Assembly (NCBI GenBank): GCA_963921425.1
Contig: OY992840.1
Coordinates: 3,722,501-3,786,500, forward strand
Length of the DNA: 64,000 bases
Direction: 5' to 3'
DNA from: Dryas octopetala
Lineage: Eukaryota; Streptophyta; Magnoliopsida; Rosales; Rosaceae
Below, in pieces: positions 37,621-48,823 of the stretch. The notes under the pieces are model-generated. The model ran no database searches, was not told the DNA's origin, and saw nothing but the letters and a program-made list of their open reading frames with translations. A program made the position numbers and the translations under genes. Numbering within the stretch: the stretch's first letter is position 1; the number at the start of each line of letters is the position of its first letter.

Positions 37621-38977
37621 TCCCCCCGTAAGCTGAGGTGAGGAGCTTGGAACTAAGTAATTTAAAACGATGAACTGGCAAACTCTTGGTAAAGATATCT
37701 GCCAATTGAGCACCGGAAGAAATATGATGAATGTTAATGGCCCTTATAATTACAAGCTCCCAAATGAAGTGGTAATCCACTTCAACATGCTTCATGCGGG
37801 CATGGAAAACTAGGTTTGCAGCTAAGGCAAACCCATTAATATTGTCACAGAGAAGGAGAGGAAGACTTGGAAGGTAAAATCTGATATCTTTAAACAAGGA
37901 GCAAATCCATAGAACCTCGGCAGCAACTAGAGCAAGGCATCTATATTCAAATTCGGTGGAGGAGCGGGCAACTATGGTTTGCTTCTTGGCACTCCAGGAA
38001 ATGGGGTTGTTGCCAAGGAATACACAGTGACGGAAGTAGAGCGATGGTCAATCGGGCAACCAGCCCAATCGGCATCTAAGAAGGCTATGAGGTTGGTGTG
38101 GCCTTTACGGAAGCGGAGGCCATGATCTAGGGTTGCCTTAAGCAAATGCAATATTCGTTTGACAGCATCAAGGTGTGATGTTCTTGGAGAATGCATGTGT
38201 TGGCAGACTTAGTTGATGGAGAAGGCGATGTCTGTACGAGTCCAAGTAATGTATTGTAGTGCACCAACAATGAATCGATAGGAAGAAGGGTTAGAGAGCA
38301 AATCTCCAGAGGTCATATCAGGTTTAGAGTTGCTGGAAGGTGAGGGGTATGGTTTGGAGTCTAGCATAGAAGTTCTTGAAAGGAGATCATGTGTGTATTT
38401 GGCTTGGGATAAGAAAATGATGTTGTATCACGATAAACCTTAAAACCAAGGAAGAAATGTAATGGGCCAAGGTCTTTCATGGCATATTTGGTACTAAGTT
38501 GAGAGATAAGAGATTGACAATGTGTGGGGGAGCTGCCTGTTAGGATTATGTCATCAACAGAAACTAAATGGAGCGTGATGTGCTGATCAATTTTGATGAA
38601 AAGAGATGAGTAAGCAGAAGATGCCACAAATCCCATAGAAAGAAGACCATGATATAGTTCTTCGTACCAGGCTCTTGGGGCTTGTTTAAGCCCGTATAAA
38701 GACTTTTGAAGTTTGCATACATAGTGAGGTTTAAGAGGATCAACAAAACCAGGTGGTTGAGCCATAAATACCTCTTCTTCAAGATGACCATGGAGGAATG
38801 CATTGGACACATCAAGCTGTGAAATTGGCCAATCAAATTGAACTGCAAGTGATAACAGAATGCGAATGGTAGTTGGCTTTGCAACTGGACTGAATGTTTC
38901 AAAATAGTCAATCCCTTCTTATTGGTGAAAGCCTTTGGTGATAAGTTGTGCTTTGAACCTCTTAATGGAACCATCAA
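37621..38977 (-). pseudogene. Copia reverse transcriptase and RNase H
   Basis: Minus-strand pieces: SNAFLHGHLEEEVFMAQPPGF and LQKSLYGLKQAPRAWYEEL (RT), LHLVSVDDIILTGSS (catalytic box), LGPLHFFLGFKVYRD, then LDAVKRILHLLKATLDHGL, ADWAGCPIDHRST and QLADIFTKSLPVHRF (RNase H and C-terminus). The usual YVDD box reads SVDD. Frame breaks fall near 38200-38360 and 38810-38980. Confidence 0.9.
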
Positions 38978-39455
38978 CTCTTTGTTTTATTTTATAGACC
39001 CATTTGCAGGCAACAAGGTTTTGAGTGGGTGAAGGATGGACAAGGGTCCAGGTGCCACTAGTGTGTAGGGCATCAATTTTCTTTTGCATAGCGTCCTACC
39101 ATCTAAGATCATTTTCTACCTGTTTTAATGTGGTGGGAGCCGAGAGAGGACTGGAAGAGGCTAATAGAGCACTGGAGAAAGGGTGGCGTGTTGTGAGAGC
39201 CTTGGGTTTGTAAATCCCAGATTTGGAACGGATTTGCATTGGGTGTGTGTTAGTAAGGGGAGCTGGTGATGGTTGGGTAGTAGAGCTTATGAGTATTTGG
39301 GGAGGTGGTGAGGGTAAGGTTGGTAGTATTTGGTCTTCGATATATGGAGAGGGTGAATAGGGTGCTGTTGAGGGTGCATCATGGACATAAATAGGTGGTA
39401 ATGGAAGTAGAACATGTGTGGAATTTTGGCAAGGATTGGAAATAGCAGGTGGACA

Positions 39456-40690
39456 TTATGCTTTTTGAAAGGGAAAATGCTTCTCATCAAAAACAACATG
39501 GCGTGATACATAGACTATGCATGTGGATGGATCAAGGCAGTGATATCCCTTGTGATTGATTCCATAGCCAATGAAGATGCACAACTTGCTTCTAAATGCC
39601 AGCTTGTTGGAGGAATAAAAGCGGAGCCAAGGGTAGCAAGCACAACCGTAAAATTTGAAAAAATTATAATCTGGCCTACAAGTGAATAATTTCTCCAAAT
39701 GAGACACATTTTGTAAAGTAAATTGATAAGATAAATTGAAGTTTGAAAAACTTCAACCCAAAAATGAAAAGGCAAGTGTGATTGTGCAAAAAGTGTTCGG
39801 CTCATTTCAACAATATGTCGATGTTTTCTCTCAGCCAAGCCGTTTTGTTCTGGTGTATGAGGCCAACTAAATTGATGGTTAATTCCATGGATAGATACAA
39901 ATTCTCTAAAGGCAACACTAGAATATTCACCACCATTGTCACTTCTCAAAGTTTTTATTTTTAGATCAAATTGATTTTCAACAAGACTTTTGAAGGATCT
40001 GAATGCTGAAAGTGCATCAGATTTTGCATGAAGTGGAAACAACCAGCAAAAACGAGACCAATCATCAACAAAGCTGATATAATATTTATAGCCACTAACT
40101 GAAGGGATAGGAGTAGGCCCCCAAAGATCTGACTGTACAATTTGTAGAGGATAGGTTGTATTACAATGAGATTGAGAAAATGATAACTTAGACCTTTTCC
40201 TGATTGACAATCAGAATAGAAAGGCATGTCATTCTTAGAACCTAAAACACTAAGGTTGTTTGCAGACAATACAAGCTAAAGAACTGAAAAAGAAGGGTGG
40301 CCTAGGCGTTGGTGCCACACAGAAGATGGTGCCTTGGTACTGAGTACTAGAGCTGCTGGTTGTTGTGTAGGTTGAATGGAGAGTGGGAGAGGATAAAGGC
40401 TACCATTAGTTGGCCCTTGGAAAAGAACCTTCCCCAAAGAAATGTCCTTGACAATACAAGAAGAAGGAGTAAAAGTTAGTGTGTAGTGGTTATCTGAAAC
40501 AAATTTGTGAATTGAAAGCAAATTGTGACGTATTTGAGGCACATGTAAAATATTGGAAAGCTTGAATTTTGACTGAGAAAGATATGCATTTGAGTGGCCA
40601 GAGTGTAGGATATTCAAACCTTGCCCATTACCAACTGTTACATTGTCAGAACCTCCATAATTTGAGTGAATTGAAAGGTTGGACAAATCA
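39456..40690 (-). pseudogene. Copia integrase (zinc finger, core, C-terminal part)
   Basis: The minus strand shows WHQRLGHPSFSVL (zinc-binding histidines), QSDLWGPTPIPSVSGYKYYI with the first Asp, LRSDNGGEYSS with the second Asp, and HTPEQNGLAERKHRHIVEM with the catalytic Glu. The C-terminal segment is FYGCACYPWLRFYSSNKLAF and SKLCIFIGYGINHKGYHCLD. The D-D-E residues are all present. Frameshifts near 40260 and 39700 break the frame. Confidence 0.9.
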
Positions 40691-41877
40691 TTGGTGATGT
40701 GCTTTGTAGCTCCAGAGTCAGCATACCAGGTTTAGTTGGTTGTGGGATTAAAGGTTGGTGGTCTAGAAGCCACCATGGCTGAGAGTCGAGCATGTGGAAC
40801 TCTTCCTTGAAAAGTGCAATCCAATGCAGTGTGGCCAGTGTGGTCACAAATTTGGCATGGAACTCTTGAAGGGTTGTTGAAACGAAAATGAGGGTTAGAA
40901 GTAAGGTTGTGGAAATGAGAGCGAAAGTTTTGAGAGTGAGACTGGTAGTTTGGTTAATGGAAATGATTTGGTGGCATGTTGGTTGGGGTGAATGAAGGTT
41001 TTCCACGACCTCTGTTTGAGTTTGGCCTTCTATCGTTGCGTCTAGATGAGAAATTATGTAAGAAAGTGGGTCTGGTTGGTTTTGAGAAAGAGGCCAAGAA
41101 TGCATGTGTGGGATTGTCAATGGGGTGAATAATAATGGGGTAAGATCTTAGTCAATAACAATTTCTTCACTAAGAAGAAAACCATGAAGCTCTTATGGGT
41201 CTACAGGTTCAGATCTTACCCTTATAGATGTAGCGAAAGCATCATAGTCAGAGGGAAGGCCAGGGAGTATATGTGCAATGAGGTCACTGTCAACAAGTGG
41301 AGCTTCAGCAGCTGCAAATCTATCAACAATCTCTTTTATGGCTTGAAGATATTCAAGCATGGAAGAGGCACCCTTCTTTATTAATTGGATCTTAGCTTTG
41401 AGTTGCAACAAATGAGACCTGGTAATAGCAACAAAGCGTTTCTCAAGGTTTGCCTAAAGCGCACGAACTGTTGCACACCCAACAGTGTATGGTAAAACTA
41501 ATTCAGAGAAAGCTGCATTGATCCAAATTTTACATGTTCTATCCTTCTTTACCCACTGGGTATAAGCTGCGTTTGTTTGATCTGAGGGTTGGCCCTTTTT
41601 TTTATGGAGGGCATTGTTCAATCCCATCAATGATACTCAACATATCATAGTTCAAGAGAACAGGTGTGAAGAGGTCTTTCCAGAGGAGAAAATTTTCTCG
41701 AGTGAGTTTTATGGGAACAAGGTTGGCAACATGTTGAGCTGCAACAGGGAGTTGAAATTTTAGGCTATGGTGTCAGAGGATAGGGTATGGGTCTAAGTAT
41801 TTGATTGAGTTTCTTGGGGATCAGCCATAGTTGGAGCAGCTGAGGATCAAGAACCATTGAGTAATGGTTCTGATACC
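40691..41877 (-). pseudogene. Copia gag and protease region
   Basis: The gag core reads KAKIQLIKKGASSMLEYLQA, then LPGLPSDYDAFATSI (41411-41193). A CCHC zinc knuckle (CQICDHTGHTALDC) is at about 40862-40820, and a protease stretch with WYADSGATKHITNDL-like sequence is near 40735-40690. Several stops interrupt. A start codon region lies just downstream of the primer-binding site (about 41825). Confidence 0.8.
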
Positions 41878-41878
41878 A

Positions 41879-42232
41879 AGATAAAAGTAGTAGAAATGGA
41901 CAAGATGATGAGAGAGATTCAGAGAGAGAGTGAGAGATTTTGGTGATAAAAAAAATTGTATATTCATCACACACATTTCATGTACAATAAAGTTTAGTTT
42001 TATATACAAGTATAGATAATTCTAGAGGATAGATCCATTGGGTATATTTGGACTGATATGAGAGAATATTATTTGATGCTCTATTGCTTTCTCGACAACT
42101 TTGACACCATAGCATGGCTTGGCAGTACTGCTTCAACTGTGATGAGTAGTATGAGTGTGCATATGGGTGTCCTAAGTATTTTGAGATTGATACACTTCCT
42201 TTTGTGGGACAGCTTGATTTATACTCTTATCA
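41879..42232 (-). repeat. Copia 5' LTR
   Basis: 354 bp, the mate of 37265-37620 with the same ends. Positions 42233-42237 carry the TCTGG duplication. Confidence 0.92.
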
Positions 42233-43403
42233 TCTGGGATGAGACCGAAAATAAAGAGAATGTAAAAGGTAAATGACCAAAATGGGCTTTGAGTATACAC
42301 TTCCTTTCGTGTGGTGTCGTTGGACTCTCTGATGGAGTGTTGTGGTGTCTGGAGGTAGAGGGATCCGGCGGTGGACACTGGAGATCGAGTGCAGCAGAGA
42401 GATGAGAGAGTGAGTGAGAGAGAGATCGAGTGAGCCTAAGATGAGATAAAGGAGTGTCGGAGTGAGAGAGAGATCACACAGCCCTATATCTCCTCTCTCT
42501 GTCTCTTTCTCTATTTGTAAACTAACTCGAAACCCCTTTCCTTCTCGCACAACCCTCTCTATGTCTCTTTGTCTCTCTATCTATAATCTAACCTAAAATC
42601 GACCAAACCTTATCCCAGGTGAATGCCAAAAAAGGCACACCCAACCCCACTATTCTCACAATGGCAAGTAGATGAAAAAAAAAAAAGATGTGAGGGGAAA
42701 CAGAGGAGCATGACGATGGCAAGGGGCATAAAAAAAAAATAGAAAAGGCAGGGGTAAAAAGGAAAGAGAGCGAAAATGACCAAAACAGCCCAACCAACCC
42801 ACCAAATGACAGAGGCCAGCGACCCAAAAAAATCAAACCAGGGGTAAAAAAGTCTTTTTACGATGGAGAGCACTGTTCTTAAACTACAGTAATAAACAGT
42901 AAACGACCTCAACGCCTTTTAATATAATATAGAAATTTTGTTGGCTTTACTCCAATGGCACAAAAGCTATAGTTAAATGTTAATATGTTTATCCTTTAAT
43001 ATATTCTAATAAATCAAAATTTATAAATTAGATTATTTTAATAATTATATCATTGGAAATATTTTAATTTGATCTTTAATATGAGTCCAATATTGAATAT
43101 ATTTAAATTTTTTTTTATTTTTATAATCATATTTTAATATCTAACTTCTATCTACCTCTCATCAACATCTCACTTAACTCTCCTCTATCTCTCATCCAAC
43201 TCCCCAACTAACTTTTATCTATCTCTCATCTAACTCTTCAACTAACTCTCATCTAACTCTTCAACTAACTCTCATTTACCTCTCATTTCAACCATTATAA
43301 AGAGAACCATATGACACACTCCTCATCCACAACTCTCATCTCCTCATACACACTTTGTCATTCTAAACACCATCTCCTCCTAAACATCAAACACCTAACT
43401 TCT
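42233..43403. other. Right flank of copia and left part of a Harbinger element
   Basis: 42233-42940 is GA/CT-rich and resembles an untranslated leader; no coding is assignable. From about 42943 (GGCTTTACTCCAATGG) the sequence may be the left terminal region of the Harbinger element. The stretch 43040-43110 (TATATCATTGG, then CAATATTGAATATAT) recurs at 54842-54905. 43130-43300 is a degenerate run of AACTCTCATCTAACTCTTC units just before the transposase. Confidence 0.45.
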
Positions 43404-44400
43404 CAATGGATCCCAACAAATTAATGGATCCTTACTCGTAGGGCTTTAGTGATGAGGAGGATTGCAATCTTGCAAATTTCATTGTTGTGTACACCCAAAT
43501 GGAGGAAGAAAGCGTAGCCGAAGAGCGTATGAAAGAGAGGAGAAGGCGTAAATACGTGTACCGATGGTCGGTTGAAAGAGCTCAACGACTTTGGTTAGAC
43601 TACTTCGCCCCTAACCCAACCTACGATAGCAATTTCTTTCGGTGATGATACAAAATATACCTCTCCCTATTTGATAGGATCCAACAGGATCTATATCATG
43701 GAAAGACTGTGGTGTCATTTGACACGTGGATATGGCATGCGCATTTTAGGATGCCTGGGGGTAACAACGACCTGAATGTCCTTTATGCATCATCAATCTT
43801 CCAGGATCTATATCGTGGAAAGGCTCATGAGGTTAATTTCTCCATCAATGGGCATGAATACGAGATGACATATTTTCTTGTGGAAGGGATCTACCCAAAG
43901 TGGGCAACTTTTGTGCAGACCATTATGCGACTAGGCAATCGCAAGAATGCACACTTTGCAAAAATGCAAGAAGCATATCGAAAGGATGTGAAGAGGGCAT
44001 TTGAGATTTTACAATCGCATTGGGCAATCGTCAAAGGAGCTACCATGTCTTGGAACGTGGATGTCTAAGCATACGTCATGAAGGCGTGCATCATCTTACA
44101 CAACATGATCGTGGAGGACGAATGAGTTTCAGATGATGAAGATGAGGAAGAAGATGCAACCCTAGAGATTATGATCACCAAGAAGGAACACCTAGTGCCG
44201 AGCTAGCCTCCACTAGAACTAGGCCGCTCTACATCCGTAAGACGTAATTTTGTGGTGAGTCATTATGACCCAAAGACTTTCTCAATGGACCGCTATAGGA
44301 ATGTTCGGAATGAAAACACACACATTAATCTTTGAAACGATCTTATTGAGCATCTATGGGCGCGAAAAGGCAGTGGAAATTAGCATATGGCTTTTATATT
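43404..44400 (+). pseudogene. PIF/Harbinger transposase (HARBI1-like), degenerate
   Basis: It starts MDPNKLMDPYS with an in-frame stop, then RERRRRKYVYRW-like basic sequence. The only long frame (43709-44068) contains MPGGNNDLNVLYASSIF, then FLVEGIYPKWATFVQTI, HFAKMQEAYRKDVKRAFEIL and QSHWAIVKGAT. After a stop it continues KACIILHNMIVEDE. These are the landmarks of plant PIF/Harbinger nucleases: the NDLNVL motif carries one catalytic Asp, and the Glu lies in the RKDVERAFGVLQ-type helix, here RKDVKRAFEILQ with the Glu changed to Lys. The helix-turn-helix-rich middle and the first catalytic Asp region are missing by internal deletion near 43640-43710. Confidence 0.88.
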
Positions 44401-44639
44401 TGATCGTCTTTAATTTTCTATGTATCGTTTTATTGTCTTTGTTTTTCATGTTTTATTGTCATTAATTTTCCGTATATCGTTTTAATTTCATAATTGTAAT
44501 GTTTTTAATTTTATGATGAAATATGAGTTTGATGATTAATCTGATAACATAAAGGAAGTACATCACAAACCCTACTAGAAAATTAAACTAATAAATACGA
44601 TTAAAATACATCATAAACCCTACTAGAAAATCAAACTAA

Positions 44640-45600
44640 TAAACGGTAATATGGAGGATCGAATGAAGGAACATAGCCATCCAAATTCGATTCTGATATG
44701 GTGGATCCTTTTGCATTAGTTGAGTATTTGGCCATCAGGACATGTTGTTGTTCTTCGAAAAAGGTCTTTGTTCCACCATTCATAAGGGAAGTATCCATCG
44801 CTAGAATCCTTATTTCGGATTCACGCTCCTGGATCGAATCCGCTTGTCAGACTCACTCCGTTGAAGTGCAAGCTGTGCCTCACGTGCTTCCGCTAAACGA
44901 TTTTGTGCTCTACTCATGTTCATCAACACTTCATTTGAGCGTTGTTGAGCGGAATCATCGTGTGTCATCCTCTTCATTGCCTCTTTTGCCTTTTTCCTTC
45001 CAATAAGCCTTTTTCTTGATAATGATCCGGAGAAGGCAGGGGCATATCTTTATCGTCATCAAGATTAACTCCATCGACTAGCTGCGATACTGGAGTGTCC
45101 TCAAGGTCAGGTTGTCCTATATAGATTGGCTTTGGAAGTACAAAGAGACAATCTTTTAAAATTTCAAAATAGTGGTCGAGTTTGAAACCTTTTGGGTCCT
45201 TTTCCACGTATAGCTTGTAGCATGCGCAATCTAGAAATGGGGTACAAATCATTAGATATGAACCAAAGACTAAAAATTATAATTGTAATGGTAAAAAGAT
45301 GAATAATCTTACCTTCTCGACCTGAGTCCACCCACTATGATGCTCAATTTCAATTTGAGTAAGCAAATCATGATAATAAACGACACTCGTCTTGATTCTT
45401 CCAAATTGGGTTTTTAGAGATTCTTCTGATCGGTAGTCGTTGGTTATCTGGACATATTTTTCGCGTACTCGCCTCCAGAAAAATTTTTCGGGTTGCTCCG
45501 CACCAACAATTGGATCTTGAGAAATTTCTACATAAACATTGCACAAGACAGCTCGTTTATCGGGAGAATAATTTGCCTCCTTACTTTTGATCATATTTGA
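44640..45600 (-). pseudogene. PIF/Harbinger second protein (Myb/trihelix-like), degenerate
   Basis: The minus-strand frame at 45600-45310 reads ANYSPDKRAVLCNVYVEISQ, then FFWRRVREKYVQITNDYRSEE and LKTQFGRIKTSV, the Myb/trihelix-type region of the Harbinger accessory protein. A further exon (45252-44974) reads DPKGFKLDHYFEILKDC and an acidic linker. A coiled-coil-like C-terminus follows with stops. It is convergent with the transposase. About 85 bp upstream of its start an hAT element is inserted. Confidence 0.8.
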
Positions 45601-45684
45601 TACCAAACTAATAAAAATAACAAGTTGTACTAAAAAAAGAAGTGGTGAAAACAAACCACAAAGTAACATAAATATAGGAAGAAA

Positions 45685-46640
45685 CAAGGAATAAAATTTC
45701 GGGTTTCGAGGAAATTTCGATGGAAATTTCGACAGAAATTTCGAAGATTTTTAAATTTCGACAGAAATTAAACGGAAACGATGGAAATTACTATCAAAAT
45801 ACGGAAATTTTGAATGAAACTTTACTATATATTTATTTGACATATTATCTACTATATTGATAAAAAACATTGAAGAAACCAAATTATATAGTAAGTTTCA
45901 TGTGATATAAGATGAATATAATGCGCGCTGAAGGTAAATACTATGAAATAAAATTAGTATAATGAATAAATAAAATTAATATATTATTTATACTCTATAA
46001 TATATACACTAAATTCTATATACTTTATAATCTATACTCTATATTATTTAAGATATCGTATAGAATATTAGGGTTTAGGTCCTTTAGGATATTTTTAATT
46101 ATTTTTTATATAAAAAGGTACTAGAGTTTATTGGTTTAGGGTTTAAAAACAATTAAACGAAACTCCAATACGGCCAAACGAAATCTTAAATCATTTTTTT
46201 TTTCAATTGCCCAAAAACCTCAAACTAGGATATGGTATATGATATTAGGGTTTAGACTCTTTAGAGTATTTTAAATTATTTTTTATATTGAAATATATTA
46301 GAGTTTACAAATTTAGGGTTTAAAAACAACTAAATGAAACTCCAAAAAAGCCAAATAAAAACCCAAACTATTTTATTTTCTTTACAATTGTCCAAAGGCC
46401 CCAAACTCCAATCTACCCTAAACCTTTTAATTTTTTTTCTCTTTCTTACTTTTTTTTTCTCTTTTTTTCTTCTTCTTTTTCTTTTTTTCTTTTCTTTTTT
46501 TCTTTTCTTTTTTTCTTCTTCTTTTTCTTTCCTTCTTTTTCTTTTTTTCCTTTCTTTTTTTTTTTCTCCCTTTTCTTTCCTTCCTTCCCTTTTCTTTCTT
46601 TCCGAGTCTCCACTCTCCAGCAAAACCTTTCCACTGTTTT

Positions 46641-46703
<63 letters not shown>

Positions 46704-47086
46704 CTGCTGCGCCGCCTGCCTCGCCCCCCCTGCCGCGCCGCTGCCACACCCCCCTGCCGCGCCGCCTGCCGCGTTCCCCCCTGCCGGATCCACGAAAGAC
46801 GAGCATTTCCGAGTGGTGAAGCTGAACAAAGGCGACGGCGGCTCGCTTTCTGGGTAAGTGACTGCGTGAGGCGGCTGGGTTTCTGGGAGGTGAGTGAAAT
46901 TTCGACGAAATTTAAGCGAAATTTCGACGAAATTTCTCTGAAATTAAAAAAATTTGGCTGTTAGGGTATTCGAAATTTCGCCTAAAATTTCGGCGAAATT
47001 TCGAATATTTCGCCGAAATATTCCGAAATATTGTCGAATCAGTGTTAAAATTTCGGACCCCTTCAAAATCGAAATTTAAACCCTTT
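45685..47086 (-). mobile_element. Non-autonomous hAT element (GAAATTTCG family, member C, inverted)
   Basis: A perfect 8-bp duplication GGAAGAAA flanks it (45677-45684 and 47087-47094). The ends are CAAGGAATAAAATTTCG and, inverted, AAAGGGTTTAAATTTCG, which equals the other end of member A except for the first and one internal base. GAAATTTCG clusters occur at 45695-45800 and 46890-47060. The GCGCGCATTATATTC block is present, inverted, near 45915-45930. The interior (46430-46710) is a pyrimidine-rich leader-like tract. No transposase. Confidence 0.92.
46643..46701. repeat. (CT)n microsatellite
   Basis: About 29 uninterrupted CT units, preceded by 200 bp of T/C-only sequence. It lies in the leader-like part of hAT member C. 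Long arginine/glutamate frames on the other strand are artefacts of this tract. Confidence 0.95.
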
Positions 47087-47180
47087 GGAAGAAATAAGAA
47101 GAAAACGAGAAGAAAAAAAAAACCACAAACGGTCATATTGAATTGTTTTTATCATTGCAGCCATGTGTCACGCAACCATT

Positions 47181-47571
47181 TAAGGGTGGGCATCGGGCGG
47201 GTGGGTCGGCTTGGAGCCCAACCCATCTTCGACTAAACGGGTCGGTGAGAATCGGCTCGGGTCGTTGTCGGGGACGGGTCGGAAGCAGTCGAAAACGGCT
47301 TGGCCGAGAAAGAAAAGGAGAAGAGAAGACCTCCTGCAACTCTCACCCTCTCCTGCAACTCTCTCTCTCTTTCTCACTGCAACTCACTCTCTCATCTGCA
47401 ACTCTCTCTCTCTCGTCTGTCACTCTCTCTCGCGGCTCGGCTCGGCTTCGACGGGCGGTAGAGGACGGAACCCGCCACCCGAGCCGCCTCTATCGGGGTG
47501 GGTCGGCTTGAGGCTAAACGGCCGGCGGTGCGGTCGAAGTCGCGGGTCGGACGGGTTGATGCCCACCCCTA
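47181..47571. mobile_element. hAT-type MITE, 391 bp
   Basis: An 8-bp duplication CAACCATT (47173-47180 and 47572-47579) flanks ends TAAGGGTGGGCATC and, inverted, TAGGGGTGGGCATC (one mismatch in 14). The interior is GC-rich with CGGGTCGG words and a CTCT tract. It has no transposase. The GGGTGGGC end type is widespread in plant hAT MITEs. Confidence 0.92.
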
Positions 47572-47579
47572 CAACCATT

Positions 47580-48450
47580 GGTTGTCGCATATGACCGTTG
47601 GCTGCAATTACAGGCTATATGTGGCCATTGGCTGCAATTTTTTTCCAAATACAGTAAATTACAGGCTGCCACGTGTAAAGTAATTCCCAAAAGCATTTAC
47701 TTGCTAAACTCTCTGCTCTTTCACGTTGGGATTTCTACACACTACATAATTGGGCCCATTCAAATAACAAGTATCCAATAAATAACTGACACTTAGATTC
47801 CACTAAAATAAATTATTTCCACTTTATTTTGGCTGGGCCCCACCTTTTTCTTGGTCTTCCAAATTGCTATGCTAAATTTTGATGCTAAATTTAGCAATTT
47901 CTAAAATTGCATTTAGCAATCTCCTCTCATTGGAGCTCATTTTCACAAAAAATTGCTATTATTGCAATAGTATTTAGCATTTAGCATTTAGCACATTCAT
48001 TGTGCATACTCTTACACACCAATTTCTCACCTCATACCCCACCCAAGCTTATTTTGTTTTATTTTTAGAGAACTGCTATTTGCACACCCCTTTTTTTCTT
48101 TTTGTATACCTCAAAAAACTTAATTTGTGAATTTACCTAATTGACACAAAGGGAAAAGACCATAAAGGACAACCCACATTATTTGGAAAAAAAAACTCTC
48201 CTTACACACCCCAACCAACACTCCTAAACCCAAACCACAACAATCCTAAAACTCTCATTGCACACTCTCTCCTCTCATAATCTCATTTCTTCATATTTCA
48301 TTCATTAAACCCTAAGCTTTCTCTCTTTGTTACATATAGGAAATAATATTGTAGAAATACATATTAGTTTTGATGAATGGAGCCTCCACGTGTCCCTTAT
48401 TTGCCTTAAGTATGATAGTAATTTTTTGTGTTTTTCATTTTTTGTTCGTT
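47580..48450. other. Non-coding stretch left of the dyad array
   Basis: Two GTTGGCTGCAATT direct repeats lie at about 47598 and 47628, then TTTAGCA-rich DNA (47870-48000). A possible MULE-type end, GAGAACTGCTATTTGCACACCC, begins near 48068. No gene seen. Confidence 0.4.
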
Positions 48451-48454
48451 GTTC

Positions 48455-48780
48455 GTTCGATTAACCAATGCCGAACTTTTCTCAAATGTTCGACATATAT
48501 CTACCAAACATAAGTAATATATTCGGTGAATATCTACCGAATAAAAATTACAAATAAATTAAAAAAAAAAAACCATTCGGTGACTCCCCGCCGAGTAAAC
48601 TTACAACATTTGACAAGCATCTGCCGAATTATTTATATATGTTCGGAAGACATCTGCCGAATGAAATTTTTTTATTTATGTAAAATTGATCTCGTTCGGT
48701 AGGCCCTGTCGAATGATGGGTATTTATTTGGCAGATTCCTACCGAATAAAGTCATTTTGTTCAGAAACCTTATGCCGAAC
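48455..48780. repeat. Array of nine 22-bp dyad repeats with ~33-bp spacing, left of the MULE transposase
   Basis: Nine quasi-palindromes of the form TTCGGTAG...CTGCCGAA start at 48455, 48488, 48521, 48575, 48608, 48641, 48694, 48726 and 48759. Spacings are 33, 33, 54, 33, 33, 53, 32 and 33 bp. The array is therefore three higher-order units of about 120 bp, each with three dyads. Dyad ends alternate between GTTCG/CGAAC and ATTCG/CGAAT types, and both half-sites vary together in several copies. Spacer DNA is AT-rich. Confidence 0.88.
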
Positions 48781-48823
48781 ACACTCTTATAACACCATTT
48801 TCATGTTTTATGTGTAAGACGAG

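Larger units (their letters stand above)
37265..42232 (-). mobile_element. Complete Ty1/copia retrotransposon (possibly Ale-type)
   Basis: Two LTRs (37265-37620 and 41879-42232) are flanked by the perfect 5-bp duplication TCTGG (37260-37264 and 42233-42237). On the minus strand a primer-binding site TGGTATCAGAACC (41878-41866, initiator-Met tRNA type) follows the 5' LTR. A polypurine tract ACGGGGGGA (37629-37621) precedes the 3' LTR. Gag, integrase, RT and RNase H appear in copia order. The 4,968-bp length, short LTRs and gag type resemble the Ale lineage, but the lineage call is only a guess. Frames are broken, so it is not autonomous now. Confidence 0.93.

Noticed and set aside
46330-46830. 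Long arginine/glutamate-rich or Phe/Leu-rich frames over this stretch
   Set aside because: They are produced by a CT/GA-only tract and microsatellite in the leader-like part of hAT member C; no domain and no codon structure.
48455-48780. CRISPR-like array
   Set aside because: Spacing is regular, but the units are diverged dyads with AT-rich similar spacers in a plant nuclear transposon context; no unique spacers of the CRISPR kind and no cas genes.
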